Both the position numbers and the translations under genes were made by a program. Shown here piece by piece: positions 1 to 8,438 of a DNA stretch of 64,000 bases (within the stretch, counting starts at the first letter, position 1; every line of letters begins with the position of its first letter). The DNA comes from Arthrobacter sp. StoSoilB22 (lineage in GTDB: Bacteria > Actinomycetota > Actinomycetes > Actinomycetales > Micrococcaceae): NCBI RefSeq assembly GCF_019977315.1, contig NZ_AP024652.1, forward strand, positions 248,001 through 312,000, given 5' to 3'. The notes beneath the pieces are model-generated. The model made no database searches and was not told where the DNA came from. It saw only the letters and a program-made list of their open reading frames with translations.

Positions 1-465
1 GGTGGTTACTCCGGTGGCGAGACCGTAGAGCTTGCCGTCAACCTCGCCGCGACTCAGCGTGGTTTCCGGAACCTTGTCCAGGTTCAGCTCGGGGAAGGAC
101 TTGAGGTCGGCGAGGGTGCCGCGCTGGGCGTACTCCAAGAGGCTGCGGTTGGCCATCGCCAGGACGTCAGGCGGGTTGCCGCCTGCGAATCGGGTGGCCA
201 GTTTGTCTGCGTAAGGGGCACTGTCCTGGTATTCGGTTTTAACGGTGATTCCCGGGTTCTTCTTTTCGAAGATCCGCAGTGCAGCTTCCGTCATCTTGGC
301 CCGGTTGGCATCGCCCCAGAAGACGAAGTTCAGTTCCACGTTGCCGCCGCTTCCGGAGGAGGTTGCGCCACCTCCTCCGCAGGCGCTCAGGGCCAACCCG
401 GCCGCGACCACCGCGGCGCCCAGGACCAGCCTGCGCGGGATAGGAGTGCTTGCTGTCTTCTTCAT
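1..465 (-). CDS. Sugar ABC transporter substrate-binding lipoprotein, N-terminal part (partial at window start)
   Basis: The first 155 codons of an extracellular solute-binding protein; the rest lies beyond base 1. Residues 1-29 form a lipoprotein signal peptide: KK near the start, a hydrophobic stretch, then a lipobox LSAC with Cys29 as the lipidated residue, followed by a Gly/Ser linker. The mature start (VELNFVFWGDANRAKM) and the GNPPDVLAM segment are typical of family 1 carbohydrate-binding proteins (SBP_bac_1). An AAAGG Shine-Dalgarno precedes the ATG at 465. It is transcribed away from the DUF6807-GH43-lacI operon, and a LacI-type palindrome lies at 528-540 between them, so it probably delivers the sugar that induces that operon. 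The sugar cannot be read from the sequence. Confidence 0.9.
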   Translation of the reverse strand, partial: MKKTASTPIPRRLVLGAAVVAAGLALSACGGGGATSSGSGGNVELNFVFWGDANRAKMTEAALRIFEKKNPGITVKTEYQDSAPYADKLATRFAGGNPPDVLAMANRSLLEYAQRGTLADLKSFPELNLDKVPETTLSRGEVDGKLYGLATGVTT

Positions 466-527
466 CGAATGACGCCTTTCTGGTGCCCGATCTTCGGGCA
501 TGGATACAAACTCGCTGAATATTTAGA

Positions 528-540
528 CGGAAACTTTCCG
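528..540. promoter_or_regulatory. LacI-family operator, copy 1
   Basis: Inverted repeat CGGAAA-C-TTTCCG, 63 bases upstream of the solute-binding protein start. The odd-length palindrome with a central C is of the type bound by LacI-family regulators, and a lacI gene closes the divergent operon at 3198. That this protein binds here is inferred. Confidence 0.6.
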
Positions 541-679
541 GTGTACGGGCGTGGGCAGCATTGCTTAGACCATCACAGCGACCCAAGAGTGAGGTGAAAA
601 TTACTGAGTAAACGATTTCTAGCAACGAATGGCTGTGACTGTCAACACATCACAACTCAATACCGGAAAATAGTTCAAA

Positions 680-688
680 GAAACTTTC
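680..688. promoter_or_regulatory. LacI-family operator, copy 2
   Basis: GAAA-C-TTTC shares the 9-bp core of the 528-540 palindrome and lies 75 bases upstream of the DUF6807 gene start. The two sites are about 150 bp apart between divergent genes, which would suit repression of both promoters and possibly looping. Confidence 0.55.
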
Positions 689-763
689 ATAAGTAGTTGC
701 CGAACTCTTTCTGGTCTGTTTATGCTGATTCCCACGCAGCGGAACCCATCACAAGGAGGTCGA

Positions 764-1624
764 ATGGGAAGCTTCCAACTCAACGGCGCAACCGTGCTGG
801 AGATGAACACCGGCGGCGATCTGGCAACCGTGCTGTCTCCCAGGCCGTACCTCCACCCTGTACGGACTCTGGCCGGAGTGGCGGTGACGGAAGCTGGTCC
901 AGTTGATCACCCGCACCACCTCGGTCTGTCGCTCTCTTTCTCGGACCTGAACGGAACCAACTTCTGGGGTGGATCCACATTCACCGAAAATGGCCCGGCA
1001 ATCCTTCCCAACCACGGACGTCAAGTGCTCGCGGAATGGCTGTCCCTGGAGGGGCTGGGGAAGGGGACGGTGGTGTGGCTGGACAAGAGCGGAGACCCGT
1101 TGGCTGTGGAGGGGCGGAGCTACCGATACCAAGCGCACCCTGCCGCAAACACGTGGAGCCTTGCGTTCGAATCCCTGCTTCAGCCTGCCGTTGACGTGGA
1201 GCAGTTGTCCGTGTCGTCGTCTGCCGTCAAAGGGCGTAGCGGCGCTGGCTACGGCGGCATATTCTGGCGCTTCCCGTCGGGTGATGTCCCGGCCAAAGTG
1301 CTGTGTTCAGGAGGAACAGGGACGGGCATAGCCCATGGATCACTTTCCCCTTGGCTCGCGATGGAAACCCGGCATGAGGGCAAAAACGTCAGTGTCATCC
1401 TCGCTCAAGACACCTCCGCGTTGCGCCCTTGGTTTGTGCGCACTGACGGCTATGTAGGCGCGGGTCCGGCCGTCGCGTGGGACCACCCGGCAACAGTGGA
1501 CCGGGGCAATCCGCTCAAGCTCAGTCTCCACGCAGTGGTCCACGACGGCTCCCTAACCAGCCCCCAGCATGTCGAGGAACTCCTTCTCCACCACTTCAGC
1601 AGCTCACCCGACAGGACACCATGA
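764..1624 (+). CDS. DUF6807 (PmoA-like) family protein
   Basis: A 286-aa protein matching the family named 'methane oxygenase PmoA' (DUF6807, Pfam PF14100). It is unrelated to particulate methane monooxygenase and is usually found in carbohydrate-utilisation loci. The family signature is clear near the N-terminus: RPYLHPVRTLAG, then HPHHLGL with adjacent histidines, then NGTNFWGG. No signal peptide is seen, so it is probably cytoplasmic. The start at 764 is chosen because AAGGAGG lies at 753-759; an in-frame upstream codon at 722 has no ribosome site. Its stop overlaps the next start by 4 nt (ATGA), so it is translationally coupled to the GH43 gene. Biochemical function is not established; a role in processing a plant-derived sugar is inferred. 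Confidence 0.8.
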   Translation: MGSFQLNGATVLEMNTGGDLATVLSPRPYLHPVRTLAGVAVTEAGPVDHPHHLGLSLSFSDLNGTNFWGGSTFTENGPAILPNHGRQVLAEWLSLEGLGKGTVVWLDKSGDPLAVEGRSYRYQAHPAANTWSLAFESLLQPAVDVEQLSVSSSAVKGRSGAGYGGIFWRFPSGDVPAKVLCSGGTGTGIAHGSLSPWLAMETRHEGKNVSVILAQDTSALRPWFVRTDGYVGAGPAVAWDHPATVDRGNPLKLSLHAVVHDGSLTSPQHVEELLLHHFSSSPDRTP

Positions 1625-3201
1625 CAACCCGACACCGCACCCCCGTCTACAACAACCCCATCCTCAACGGTGACTGGCCGGATCCTGACGCGGTACAGGT
1701 TGACGGCACCTATTACCTCGTCGCCTCCAGCTTCAACAGGGTTCCCGGCCTGCCGGTATTGCGGTCGCGGAACCTGGTGGACTGGGAGCACGCCGGGCAT
1801 GCGCTCCGGGAGCTGCCACAATCCAGCCACTATTCGCTGGTGCGGCACGGAAGCGGCGTGTGGGCTCCGGCGCTGCGTTACCACGACGGCAAATTCTGGA
1901 TCTTCTACCCGGACCCGGACCACGGCATCTTTGTACTCAGCGCGGAGAAGGCGGAAGGTCCGTGGAGTGCACCTCACCTTCTCTACGCCGGTCGCGGCCT
2001 CATTGACCCCTGCCCGCTGTGGGACGAAGACGGCACGGCGTACCTGGTCCACGGCTGGGCCAAGAGCCGGATCGGAGTCAAGAACCGGCTCACTGTGCAC
2101 CGGATGAGCCCGGACGCCTCCCGGCTCCTGGACCATGGAACCCACGTCATCAACGGCGAAGACCTGCCGGGCTTCTCAACCCTGGAGGGGCCCAAGTTCT
2201 ATCAGCGCGACGGCTGGTACTGGATTTTCGCGCCGGCGGGAGGCGTTGCTACAGGATGGCAGTCGGTTTTCCGCTCGCGGTCGCCGTTCGGACCTTACGA
2301 GGAACGGCGCGTCCTGGAGCAGGGCGATTCGCCCGTGAATGGCCCGCATCAAGGCGCCTGGGTCACTACTCCTGAGGGCGAAGACTGGTTCCTGCACTTC
2401 CAGGACCGGGGGCCGTACGGACGCGTGGTTCACCTCCAGCCCATGGGCTGGGGTGAAGACGGCTGGCCGTGGATGGGCAAAACAGCGGACGACGGCGGAC
2501 CGGGAACCCCGGTTTCGAGCCACCCCTACCCGCGCGGTACTTCGCCCGAAAACTGTGCACCACCCGCCGGTGACAACTTCACGTCCCCCGGCCTGGGCCC
2601 GCAGTGGCACTGGCAGGCCAACCCCCGGGACGAATGGCTGTCCACCTGTGGAGGAGGACATCTGGTACTCCGTCCGCAAGCCAACGATCCCATCAATCTC
2701 CGCGAGCTCCCTAACGTCTTGGGCCAGATCCTCCCCGGCGAACCGTCCACATTCACCACCACCCTGGAACTGGACGATGTGGCTCCAGGTACCCGGGCCG
2801 GCGTCGTGGTTCTGGGTCAGCGGTACGCCTGGCTGGGGATCGTACGCACCCCGGACGGCTACGTCCTGGGTAGCGGAACCGGCAGCGAAGGTCCGCGCGA
2901 GCAGCCGATAGGGCGCGCCGTGGCCCTTCCGGGGCCGCGTATTGAGCTGCAGATCCGCATAGATGAAACTCCGCAGGCCACGTTTGCCTGGCGGGTGGGT
3001 CCCACGGATCCGTGGCAGATTCCCATCTGGGATTTCGATGTTGTTGAGGGCCGCTGGATCGGCGCTGAGCTGGGGATTTTCGCGGCGTCGCCCTTGGGCT
3101 CGCGTCAACGCGGGAGTGTTATCGTTGGTCCCGTGCGGGTGGACACTGCGCCGGTCCGCCGGGCGGCCGCCCAGCGCGTTGCCGCCCCCGTATCCCCATG
3201 A
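1621..3201 (+). CDS. Glycoside hydrolase family 43 protein (beta-xylosidase/arabinofuranosidase type)
   Basis: A 526-aa intracellular GH43 enzyme without signal peptide. The five-bladed propeller occupies roughly residues 8-340, with the expected catalytic triad: base Asp21 (WPDPDAV), pKa modulator Asp129 (GLIDP) and acid Glu189 (STLEGPKF). Residues about 345-520 resemble the beta-sandwich (concanavalin-like) C-terminal domain of beta-xylosidases (GH43_C2 type). Absence of secretion fits hydrolysis of imported oligosaccharides by an inverting mechanism. It starts in an ATGA overlap with the DUF6807 gene and ends in an ATGA overlap with lacI. The exact linkage (xylose, arabinose or other) cannot be decided from sequence. 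Confidence 0.88.
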   Translation: MTTRHRTPVYNNPILNGDWPDPDAVQVDGTYYLVASSFNRVPGLPVLRSRNLVDWEHAGHALRELPQSSHYSLVRHGSGVWAPALRYHDGKFWIFYPDPDHGIFVLSAEKAEGPWSAPHLLYAGRGLIDPCPLWDEDGTAYLVHGWAKSRIGVKNRLTVHRMSPDASRLLDHGTHVINGEDLPGFSTLEGPKFYQRDGWYWIFAPAGGVATGWQSVFRSRSPFGPYEERRVLEQGDSPVNGPHQGAWVTTPEGEDWFLHFQDRGPYGRVVHLQPMGWGEDGWPWMGKTADDGGPGTPVSSHPYPRGTSPENCAPPAGDNFTSPGLGPQWHWQANPRDEWLSTCGGGHLVLRPQANDPINLRELPNVLGQILPGEPSTFTTTLELDDVAPGTRAGVVVLGQRYAWLGIVRTPDGYVLGSGTGSEGPREQPIGRAVALPGPRIELQIRIDETPQATFAWRVGPTDPWQIPIWDFDVVEGRWIGAELGIFAASPLGSRQRGSVIVGPVRVDTAPVRRAAAQRVAAPVSP

Positions 3202-4226
3202 GTTCAAGGACCGCCCCATTGACCGCCACTCCGCGCCCCAAGATCGCAGACGTGGCTGCCGCCGCCGGCGTCTCCGTCCCCACTGTTTCCAAGGTGTTGA
3301 ACGGCCGCTCCCACGTCTCCGAGGCAACGCGCGCCCGTGTTCAGCAGGCCTTGGAGGACCTTGATTACACCAAGCGGCAGTCGCCCACCGAACCCGGATT
3401 GCTGCAATTGGTGGTGAACAACTTTGATTCTCCATGGGTCCTGGAAACCATGGAGGGAGTGGAAGCTGCTGCTGCGCGGCTCGGCTACACCGTGGCCTAC
3501 ACGCGGGCCGTAAATGCTACTGCCGGGAACTGGCAGAAATTGCGTGAGCCCTCCGGCAACCGGCTCGACGGCGTGATGCTGTTGGCTCCACGGCAGGGAT
3601 CACCACTGGTAGAGCTGGCGCGTACGCTGAACATCCCCGCTGTTGCCATAGACCCTGAAGGTTCCCAAGGCCTGCAGATTCCCAGCGTCAGCCCGGCCTC
3701 GTTCTCCGGAGCGCTGCGGGCGGTGTCCCATCTTCTGGAACTTGGGCATGAGCGCATCGGCATCATTACCGGCCGCGTCCACAGCCCGGGTCATGGGCGT
3801 GCCCGCTACGCAGCCTACGCGGCCGCCCTTCATGAAGCCGGGCTGCCGGTACTTCCCGAGTTCGTGCGCGACGGCGATTTCAGTATCGAGTCCGGGCTTC
3901 GGCTCGGCGGAGAACTTCTGGACCTGCCGGAGCGACCCACGGCAATTTTCACGGGAAGCGACCTGCAGGCCTTGGGCGTCATGAACGCGGCGGCCCAGCG
4001 ATCGCTGAAAATCCCTGGCGACCTCAGCGTTGTGGGCTTTGACGACATCGCCCAGTCAGCACTCACGTCACCGCCCCTCACTACTGTCAGGCAACCCCTC
4101 GCCCAGCTCGCGTCGATGGCCGTGGGCATGCTCACGGAGCAGATCGAACAGGGAAGTAGTTCCTCGGCTGCCTTGGAAGTCGCCACGGAGCTGGTGGTGC
4201 GGGGAAGCACCGCCCCACCCATGTAG
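3198..4226 (+). CDS. LacI-family transcriptional regulator
   Basis: A 342-aa repressor with an N-terminal LacI helix-turn-helix at about residues 14-60 (KIADVAAAAGVS, TVSKVLNG) and a periplasmic-binding-protein-like sensor domain after residue 65. The segment VVGFDDIAQSALTSPPLTTV is the usual C-terminal lobe signature. It is the last gene of the DUF6807-GH43 operon (ATGA overlap), so it is probably autoregulated through the palindromes at 528-540 and 680-688, with a sugar from the GH43 reaction as likely inducer. The effector is inferred. Confidence 0.93.
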   Translation: MSSRTAPLTATPRPKIADVAAAAGVSVPTVSKVLNGRSHVSEATRARVQQALEDLDYTKRQSPTEPGLLQLVVNNFDSPWVLETMEGVEAAAARLGYTVAYTRAVNATAGNWQKLREPSGNRLDGVMLLAPRQGSPLVELARTLNIPAVAIDPEGSQGLQIPSVSPASFSGALRAVSHLLELGHERIGIITGRVHSPGHGRARYAAYAAALHEAGLPVLPEFVRDGDFSIESGLRLGGELLDLPERPTAIFTGSDLQALGVMNAAAQRSLKIPGDLSVVGFDDIAQSALTSPPLTTVRQPLAQLASMAVGMLTEQIEQGSSSSAALEVATELVVRGSTAPPM

Positions 4227-4229
4227 GTA

Positions 4230-4283
4230 GCAGCAGAGCGCGTTTTGAGCCCTCAAAACGCGCACTGCTGCTTCTCAGTTGGG
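4230..4283. repeat. Dispersed palindromic element, family A, copy 1
   Basis: Lies between the convergent lacI and ThDP-enzyme genes. The core is a 12-bp perfect inverted repeat, GCGCGTTTTGAG (4238-4249) and its complement (4252-4263), separated by two bases. Here GCAGCAG flanks extend the stem. A right-hand flank CTCAGTTGGG sits at 4274-4283. The same core and right flank, at the same 10-base spacing, recur at 53357-53430. The T-run is inside the stem rather than after it, so it is not a canonical intrinsic terminator. Confidence 0.8.
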
Positions 4284-4294
4284 TGAGGCGGGGC

Positions 4295-5971
4295 TTAGTG
4301 GCCCTGGAAGGCCTCGGCCAGCCACCACGATCCGCCGTCGGACGCTATCTTTGCGTCGATCACCAGGGGCCGGTCCTGGGTCCCGGCTTCGTAGACGGCA
4401 ATCCACGGGCGAATCGCTTCCAGATCCGCCACGGTCCGCACCGTCACGCCTTCGGCGCCGAATCCGCGCGCGATCGCGGCGATGTCCGTTTCCGGGAACA
4501 CGACGCTGGAGAGCTCGGCCTCCGAGTGCTCCGAAGCGAAGTGGTGGACCTCGGCCCCGTAGGCGGCGTCGTTGTAGACGATGCACACCAGGGGTAGTTT
4601 CAGCCTCGCGGCGGTCTCCAACTCGCTGATTCCCATGAGGAACCCGCCGTCACCGGCGCCCAGTACCGGCAGCCGGTGTGGCTGCGCGAGGGCAGCACCA
4701 ATCGCTGTGTACAGGCCCAGCCCGATGGCTTGGAATGCCTGCGTGAAGCAGAAACCGAACTCGTCCGGCACAGCAAGGTATTGGCTGGGGTAGCCCATGA
4801 AGTTGCCCGAATCCACGGCCACGATCCGCTCGGATGGGAGCATCGAATCGAGTTCCCGGGTGAGGACTCGGGGATCGATGGAGGTTGCCGTGGACAGATC
4901 CGCTGTGGAAACGTCCCGCCACCGTGAGCTCTGTTTGATGGCCAGAGCGTTGGCTTCGGTGCGATACTTCCCAGCGGGCTCGGATTGCACGGTCCGCAGC
5001 GCCGTCAGGGCATCCGCAGCCGTCAGCGCCGAATCACCCAGCACACCCAGGGTGATGGGCCGGTTGGCACCCAGGGCGGCATCTTCGACGTCGATCTGCA
5101 CCACAGTGGTGCCAGCCGAAATGAGCCGACCGTGGCGCATGGTCCACATGTTCAGCGCGCAACCCCAGCCCACAATCAGGTCCGCACCGCTGATGAACTC
5201 CGCCGTGGCAGGCGAGGAAAAACCGCCGGAGATGCCGAGGTTGTGGGAGTCGCCGTTGAATAGCCCGCTCGCCACTGCCGAGGTTGCCACCAGCGCGCCG
5301 GCATGCTGTGCCAGTGCCAGGATTTCGTCCCGGGCACCCCGTCCTCCGCGTCCGGCAACGAACACGGGCCGTTCCGCGGCGGCAATGAGTGCCACCAGTT
5401 GCTCAACGGCGGCAGCGTCAGGGCGGATCTTCAACGGCTCAGGCACGACGACGGCACTCACCTCATCTGCCGCAGTGCCACTTTGGATGTCCAGCGGCAG
5501 GCTCAAAACCACCGTGCGACGCTCATTCACCGCGGTGCGGTAAGCCCTGACGGTGTCCGCCACAGCTGTGGCGGGGGAGTGGATCCGTTCGGCCACGGCT
5601 CCTACGCTGCGGGCCAGGGCGTCCTGGTCGATCTTGAAGTTGGAGCGGATGGCAGCGGCCTGGGTATCGGCGGTGAGCACGATCATCGGCGTCCGGCTTT
5701 TGGCTGCCTCCCCGATCCCGGTGATGGCGTTGCTCAGTCCGCAGCCCTGATGGGTAGTGACCACACCCACCTTGCCGGACATCCGCGAATAGGCGTCGGC
5801 CATAGTGGCGGCACCGCCCTCGTGGCGGGCCGCCGTGAACGGAATACCTTCCGCCATGAGCGTGCCGGTGACATCGAAGTTACCGGAGCCCACCACGCCG
5901 AAAACGTGCCCGACGCCGAGCTTCGCCAGCGTCCTGCCCACCAGGGTGGAGACCCTTACTTCCGCGCTCAT
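4295..5971 (-). CDS. ThDP-dependent enzyme of the acetolactate synthase/benzoylformate decarboxylase superfamily (candidate isatinate decarboxylase)
   Basis: A 558-aa three-domain thiamine diphosphate enzyme: N-terminal Pyr domain with the activating Glu51 (ARHEGGAA), a central domain (about 190-325), and a C-terminal PP domain with the GDG...ND cofactor motif (GDGG at 440-443, ND at 467-468). It starts in an ATGA overlap with the isatin hydrolase-like gene, so the two proteins are likely made in step. Isatinate (2-aminophenylglyoxylate) is a ring-substituted benzoylformate, and ThDP decarboxylases of this fold act on benzoylformate. A decarboxylase acting on the hydrolase product is therefore a sensible inference. 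An acetolactate synthase paralogue remains possible. Confidence 0.75.
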   Translation of the reverse strand: MSAEVRVSTLVGRTLAKLGVGHVFGVVGSGNFDVTGTLMAEGIPFTAARHEGGAATMADAYSRMSGKVGVVTTHQGCGLSNAITGIGEAAKSRTPMIVLTADTQAAAIRSNFKIDQDALARSVGAVAERIHSPATAVADTVRAYRTAVNERRTVVLSLPLDIQSGTAADEVSAVVVPEPLKIRPDAAAVEQLVALIAAAERPVFVAGRGGRGARDEILALAQHAGALVATSAVASGLFNGDSHNLGISGGFSSPATAEFISGADLIVGWGCALNMWTMRHGRLISAGTTVVQIDVEDAALGANRPITLGVLGDSALTAADALTALRTVQSEPAGKYRTEANALAIKQSSRWRDVSTADLSTATSIDPRVLTRELDSMLPSERIVAVDSGNFMGYPSQYLAVPDEFGFCFTQAFQAIGLGLYTAIGAALAQPHRLPVLGAGDGGFLMGISELETAARLKLPLVCIVYNDAAYGAEVHHFASEHSEAELSSVVFPETDIAAIARGFGAEGVTVRTVADLEAIRPWIAVYEAGTQDRPLVIDAKIASDGGSWWLAEAFQGH

Positions 5972-6759
5972 GCTCGCTCCACCGTGCCCTTTTCCACCAG
6001 TGCGTACACACGGCTGGGGCTACCCGTGCCGCCCACGATCGGCAACGGAGCAACCACCAACGTGGCACCGGTGACAGGAAGTCGATCTACATTCCGCAGC
6101 GAGGTGACGCCATACTTGTCAGCGCCGAGCAGGAACGAATGAACCGGGAACATCGGATCCAAGCCACCTGCCTGACCGGCGTCGATGCCCACGGTTTCCA
6201 CGCCAAAGCCACTGATCGAGGCGTTACCGGCAAGCCACTTGGCACCCGCGGCGGAGACCCCGGGAGTGTGGGGTCCGGCGTCGTCCGCGTTGACGAAAGC
6301 CGCAGCGTCAGCGCCTCGAGCCGCCCAGCCCGTCCGGAAGATGACCCAACAGTTCTCCGGGAACGCGCCGTGCTCTTGCTGCCACTGTTCAAAGTGCTCC
6401 GGTTCCAGAAGGAAGTCCGGATCCGCGGCAGCTTCAGCGGTCTTGTCGATCACCACCAGCGGCCCCACCAGGCGGTGTGGTTCAATCTGGTCCACGGATT
6501 TGCCGTCCTTGCCCGTGATCCAGTGGACCGGTGCATCCAGGTGCGTGCCTGCGTGTTCGCCCACTGTGACGTCGTTCCACGCCCAAGCCGGACCGGCGTC
6601 GTCGAAATTACTCACCGGTGAAACCGACAAGCCCACGGTGTTCGCGAACGGCTGCGGCAGGTTCAGGATGGGGGTCTCGGAACTGAGCGGCGTGGTGAGA
6701 TCGATGATTTCCACGGAACCACTCGAGAGGGCTGCAGTGAGCCCGGCCAGAACAGACAT
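5968..6759 (-). CDS. Metal-dependent cyclase/hydrolase, isatin hydrolase-like
   Basis: A 263-aa member of the cyclase family (PF04199), which includes kynurenine formamidase and isatin hydrolase. The metal-binding signature HxGTHxDxPxH is intact, with His69, His73, Asp75 and His79. Known relatives open cyclic or aryl amides using Mn2+ or Zn2+. Position in an operon with indole-type monooxygenases and a ThDP decarboxylase argues for isatin to isatinate hydrolysis. Kynurenine formamidase proper is less likely because no kynureninase or tryptophan dioxygenase is nearby. It is coupled to the downstream ThDP gene by a 4-nt overlap. Confidence 0.8.
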   Translation of the reverse strand: MSVLAGLTAALSSGSVEIIDLTTPLSSETPILNLPQPFANTVGLSVSPVSNFDDAGPAWAWNDVTVGEHAGTHLDAPVHWITGKDGKSVDQIEPHRLVGPLVVIDKTAEAAADPDFLLEPEHFEQWQQEHGAFPENCWVIFRTGWAARGADAAAFVNADDAGPHTPGVSAAGAKWLAGNASISGFGVETVGIDAGQAGGLDPMFPVHSFLLGADKYGVTSLRNVDRLPVTGATLVVAPLPIVGGTGSPSRVYALVEKGTVERA

Positions 6760-6766
6760 TGTTCTC

Positions 6767-8413
6767 CTATCGCTTGCTTGGTTTAAGTGCTGCTTGAAGG
6801 CGGGAAAGTGGTGAGGGTAGTGCGGTCAGCTTTTGGGCTACCAAGTGTCCGGAACCGCCGGAAAGTCCGGGGCCGGGATGGGTCGACGCGCCGATGTGCC
6901 AGAGACCTTCGACGGCGGTTTGGTGTCCTGCCGCTGCGGGGAAGGGCCGCCAGAGCAGGTTTTGGAAGAGTTCCGCGGAGCCGCCGTAGGGGTCGCCGTT
7001 GACGGCATTGGGATTGGCTGCGGCCAGATCCGTCGGTGCCAAAACCTCCGAGGCCAGGACGGTTGCCCTGGTTCCCGGGGCGAACTGCTCCAACCGGGCC
7101 AGGACCCGTTCCAGATAGCCGTGCTTCAGCTCGTCAGTCCAGCCGCCCGCAACGTCCAGTTGGCCGGCTGCGTCACCTACGGGCGTGAACGGGACTTCCT
7201 GGAGCTGCAACCACAACGTGGCTTTGCCCTCCGGAGCCCGCGACGGATCGAGGACGCACTGTTGGCCCACCACCACGGTAGGTTCGTTGGGCAGCAGACC
7301 CGCTTCAGCCTGGGCACAGGCGATTCCGGTGCTGTCAGAGCCATTGCTGATATGAACCAGAGGGACGGTGTTGAGCCTGGGATCGAGCCATTCCACAGGC
7401 TTGTCCACAGCAAGGTGGATCTGCATGGCACCGCGGCCGTTCTGGTAGCGTTCGGCGGCCTGGGCCGTACCAGCGGGTGGTTGCCGGAGGAGCCGGGTGT
7501 AGAGGGCCTGGGGCGAAACGTTCGCGAGCACCGTGCCGGCTGAAACCACGCCTTGGGATGTGCGGACGCCGGTGACGGCATCTTTGCCGGAAACCTCGGA
7601 CGACACCACGATTTCCTCGGCCTCCGCGCCCAGCATGATCCGCACCCCGTTGTCGCGCAGCAACGACTCGAACGCACCCACAAACCGCGAAGCACCGCCC
7701 GTAACCAAGGGGAGCCCAAAGCTGTGCATGCTCATGGCCATTACTGGCAGCATGACGCCGCCTGTGGCTTGGTCCGGGCCGAGCCCTGCGTGCAGAAGCC
7801 AGGGTGACCACAGCTGGTCCGCTTCCCAGCCATCAAAACGGCTGCGGACATAGTTTCGTCCGCTCATCACGGAATCGCGGACGAAGGCTTCCGTCCCTTG
7901 GAAGCGCCCGCGTCGTAAGGCCCCCAAAGCAATCTTTGCCACTTCCCCAAAAGACCGAAGCTCTGCTCCGAAAGCCCCGAACACCGTTCCTGCGTTGCGG
8001 CCCAGATCATCAAGCATTGCCAGATACGCAGCTTGGTCGCCGGGTTCCTTGAACGCAGCAGCTGTGGTGGCCGGGTCCCGCTCCGCGATGACCACGCGGT
8101 GGGCTCCGGTGGCCGGGTCCGCGGCAACGCTCGCTGTCACCGGGCCGGAGGTGTTGGAATACTCCAGGCCCCTGGCGTGCAGCTCCTTGCCCAGCGCCCC
8201 GTAGGCACCGCCGGACACGAACAACGGGTGCCAGGAGGAGAAGGAGTCGTGGATGAAGCCCGGAAGGGTCCGCTCGGCGGAATGGATGAAGCCACCAAGA
8301 CGGTCAGAGCGCTCGATGATGCACACGCGCTTCCCGGCCAAGGCCAATTCTGCCGCCGCCACCAGGGAGTTGATGCCTGAACCGATGATCGCTACGTCAA
8401 CTGAATCGTCCAT
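6767..8413 (-). CDS. FAD-dependent oxidoreductase, phytoene desaturase/PYROXD2-like
   Basis: A 548-aa flavoprotein. The N-terminal Rossmann dinucleotide-binding motif is clear (VAIIGSGINSL, then CIIE at the end of the second strand). The C-terminal motif GASTHPGPGLSGGSG is typical of the CrtI/NAD(P)-binding_8 superfamily. The start at 8413 is chosen because AAAGG lies 7-8 bases upstream; longer in-frame starts run into the preceding gene. It lies between the monooxygenases and the isatin hydrolase. By position it could oxidise a hydroxylated intermediate such as dioxindole to isatin, but this is inference, and the family has very varied substrates. Confidence 0.75.
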   Translation of the reverse strand: MDDSVDVAIIGSGINSLVAAAELALAGKRVCIIERSDRLGGFIHSAERTLPGFIHDSFSSWHPLFVSGGAYGALGKELHARGLEYSNTSGPVTASVAADPATGAHRVVIAERDPATTAAAFKEPGDQAAYLAMLDDLGRNAGTVFGAFGAELRSFGEVAKIALGALRRGRFQGTEAFVRDSVMSGRNYVRSRFDGWEADQLWSPWLLHAGLGPDQATGGVMLPVMAMSMHSFGLPLVTGGASRFVGAFESLLRDNGVRIMLGAEAEEIVVSSEVSGKDAVTGVRTSQGVVSAGTVLANVSPQALYTRLLRQPPAGTAQAAERYQNGRGAMQIHLAVDKPVEWLDPRLNTVPLVHISNGSDSTGIACAQAEAGLLPNEPTVVVGQQCVLDPSRAPEGKATLWLQLQEVPFTPVGDAAGQLDVAGGWTDELKHGYLERVLARLEQFAPGTRATVLASEVLAPTDLAAANPNAVNGDPYGGSAELFQNLLWRPFPAAAGHQTAVEGLWHIGASTHPGPGLSGGSGHLVAQKLTALPSPLSRLQAALKPSKR

Positions 8414-8438
8414 AACCGCACCTTTCATAAGGGTGTGC

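Noticed and set aside
2176..3435. A 419-codon minus-strand frame opposite the GH43 and lacI genes
   Set aside because: Antisense shadow of two well-supported genes; composition is Arg/Gly/Pro-rich with no domain.
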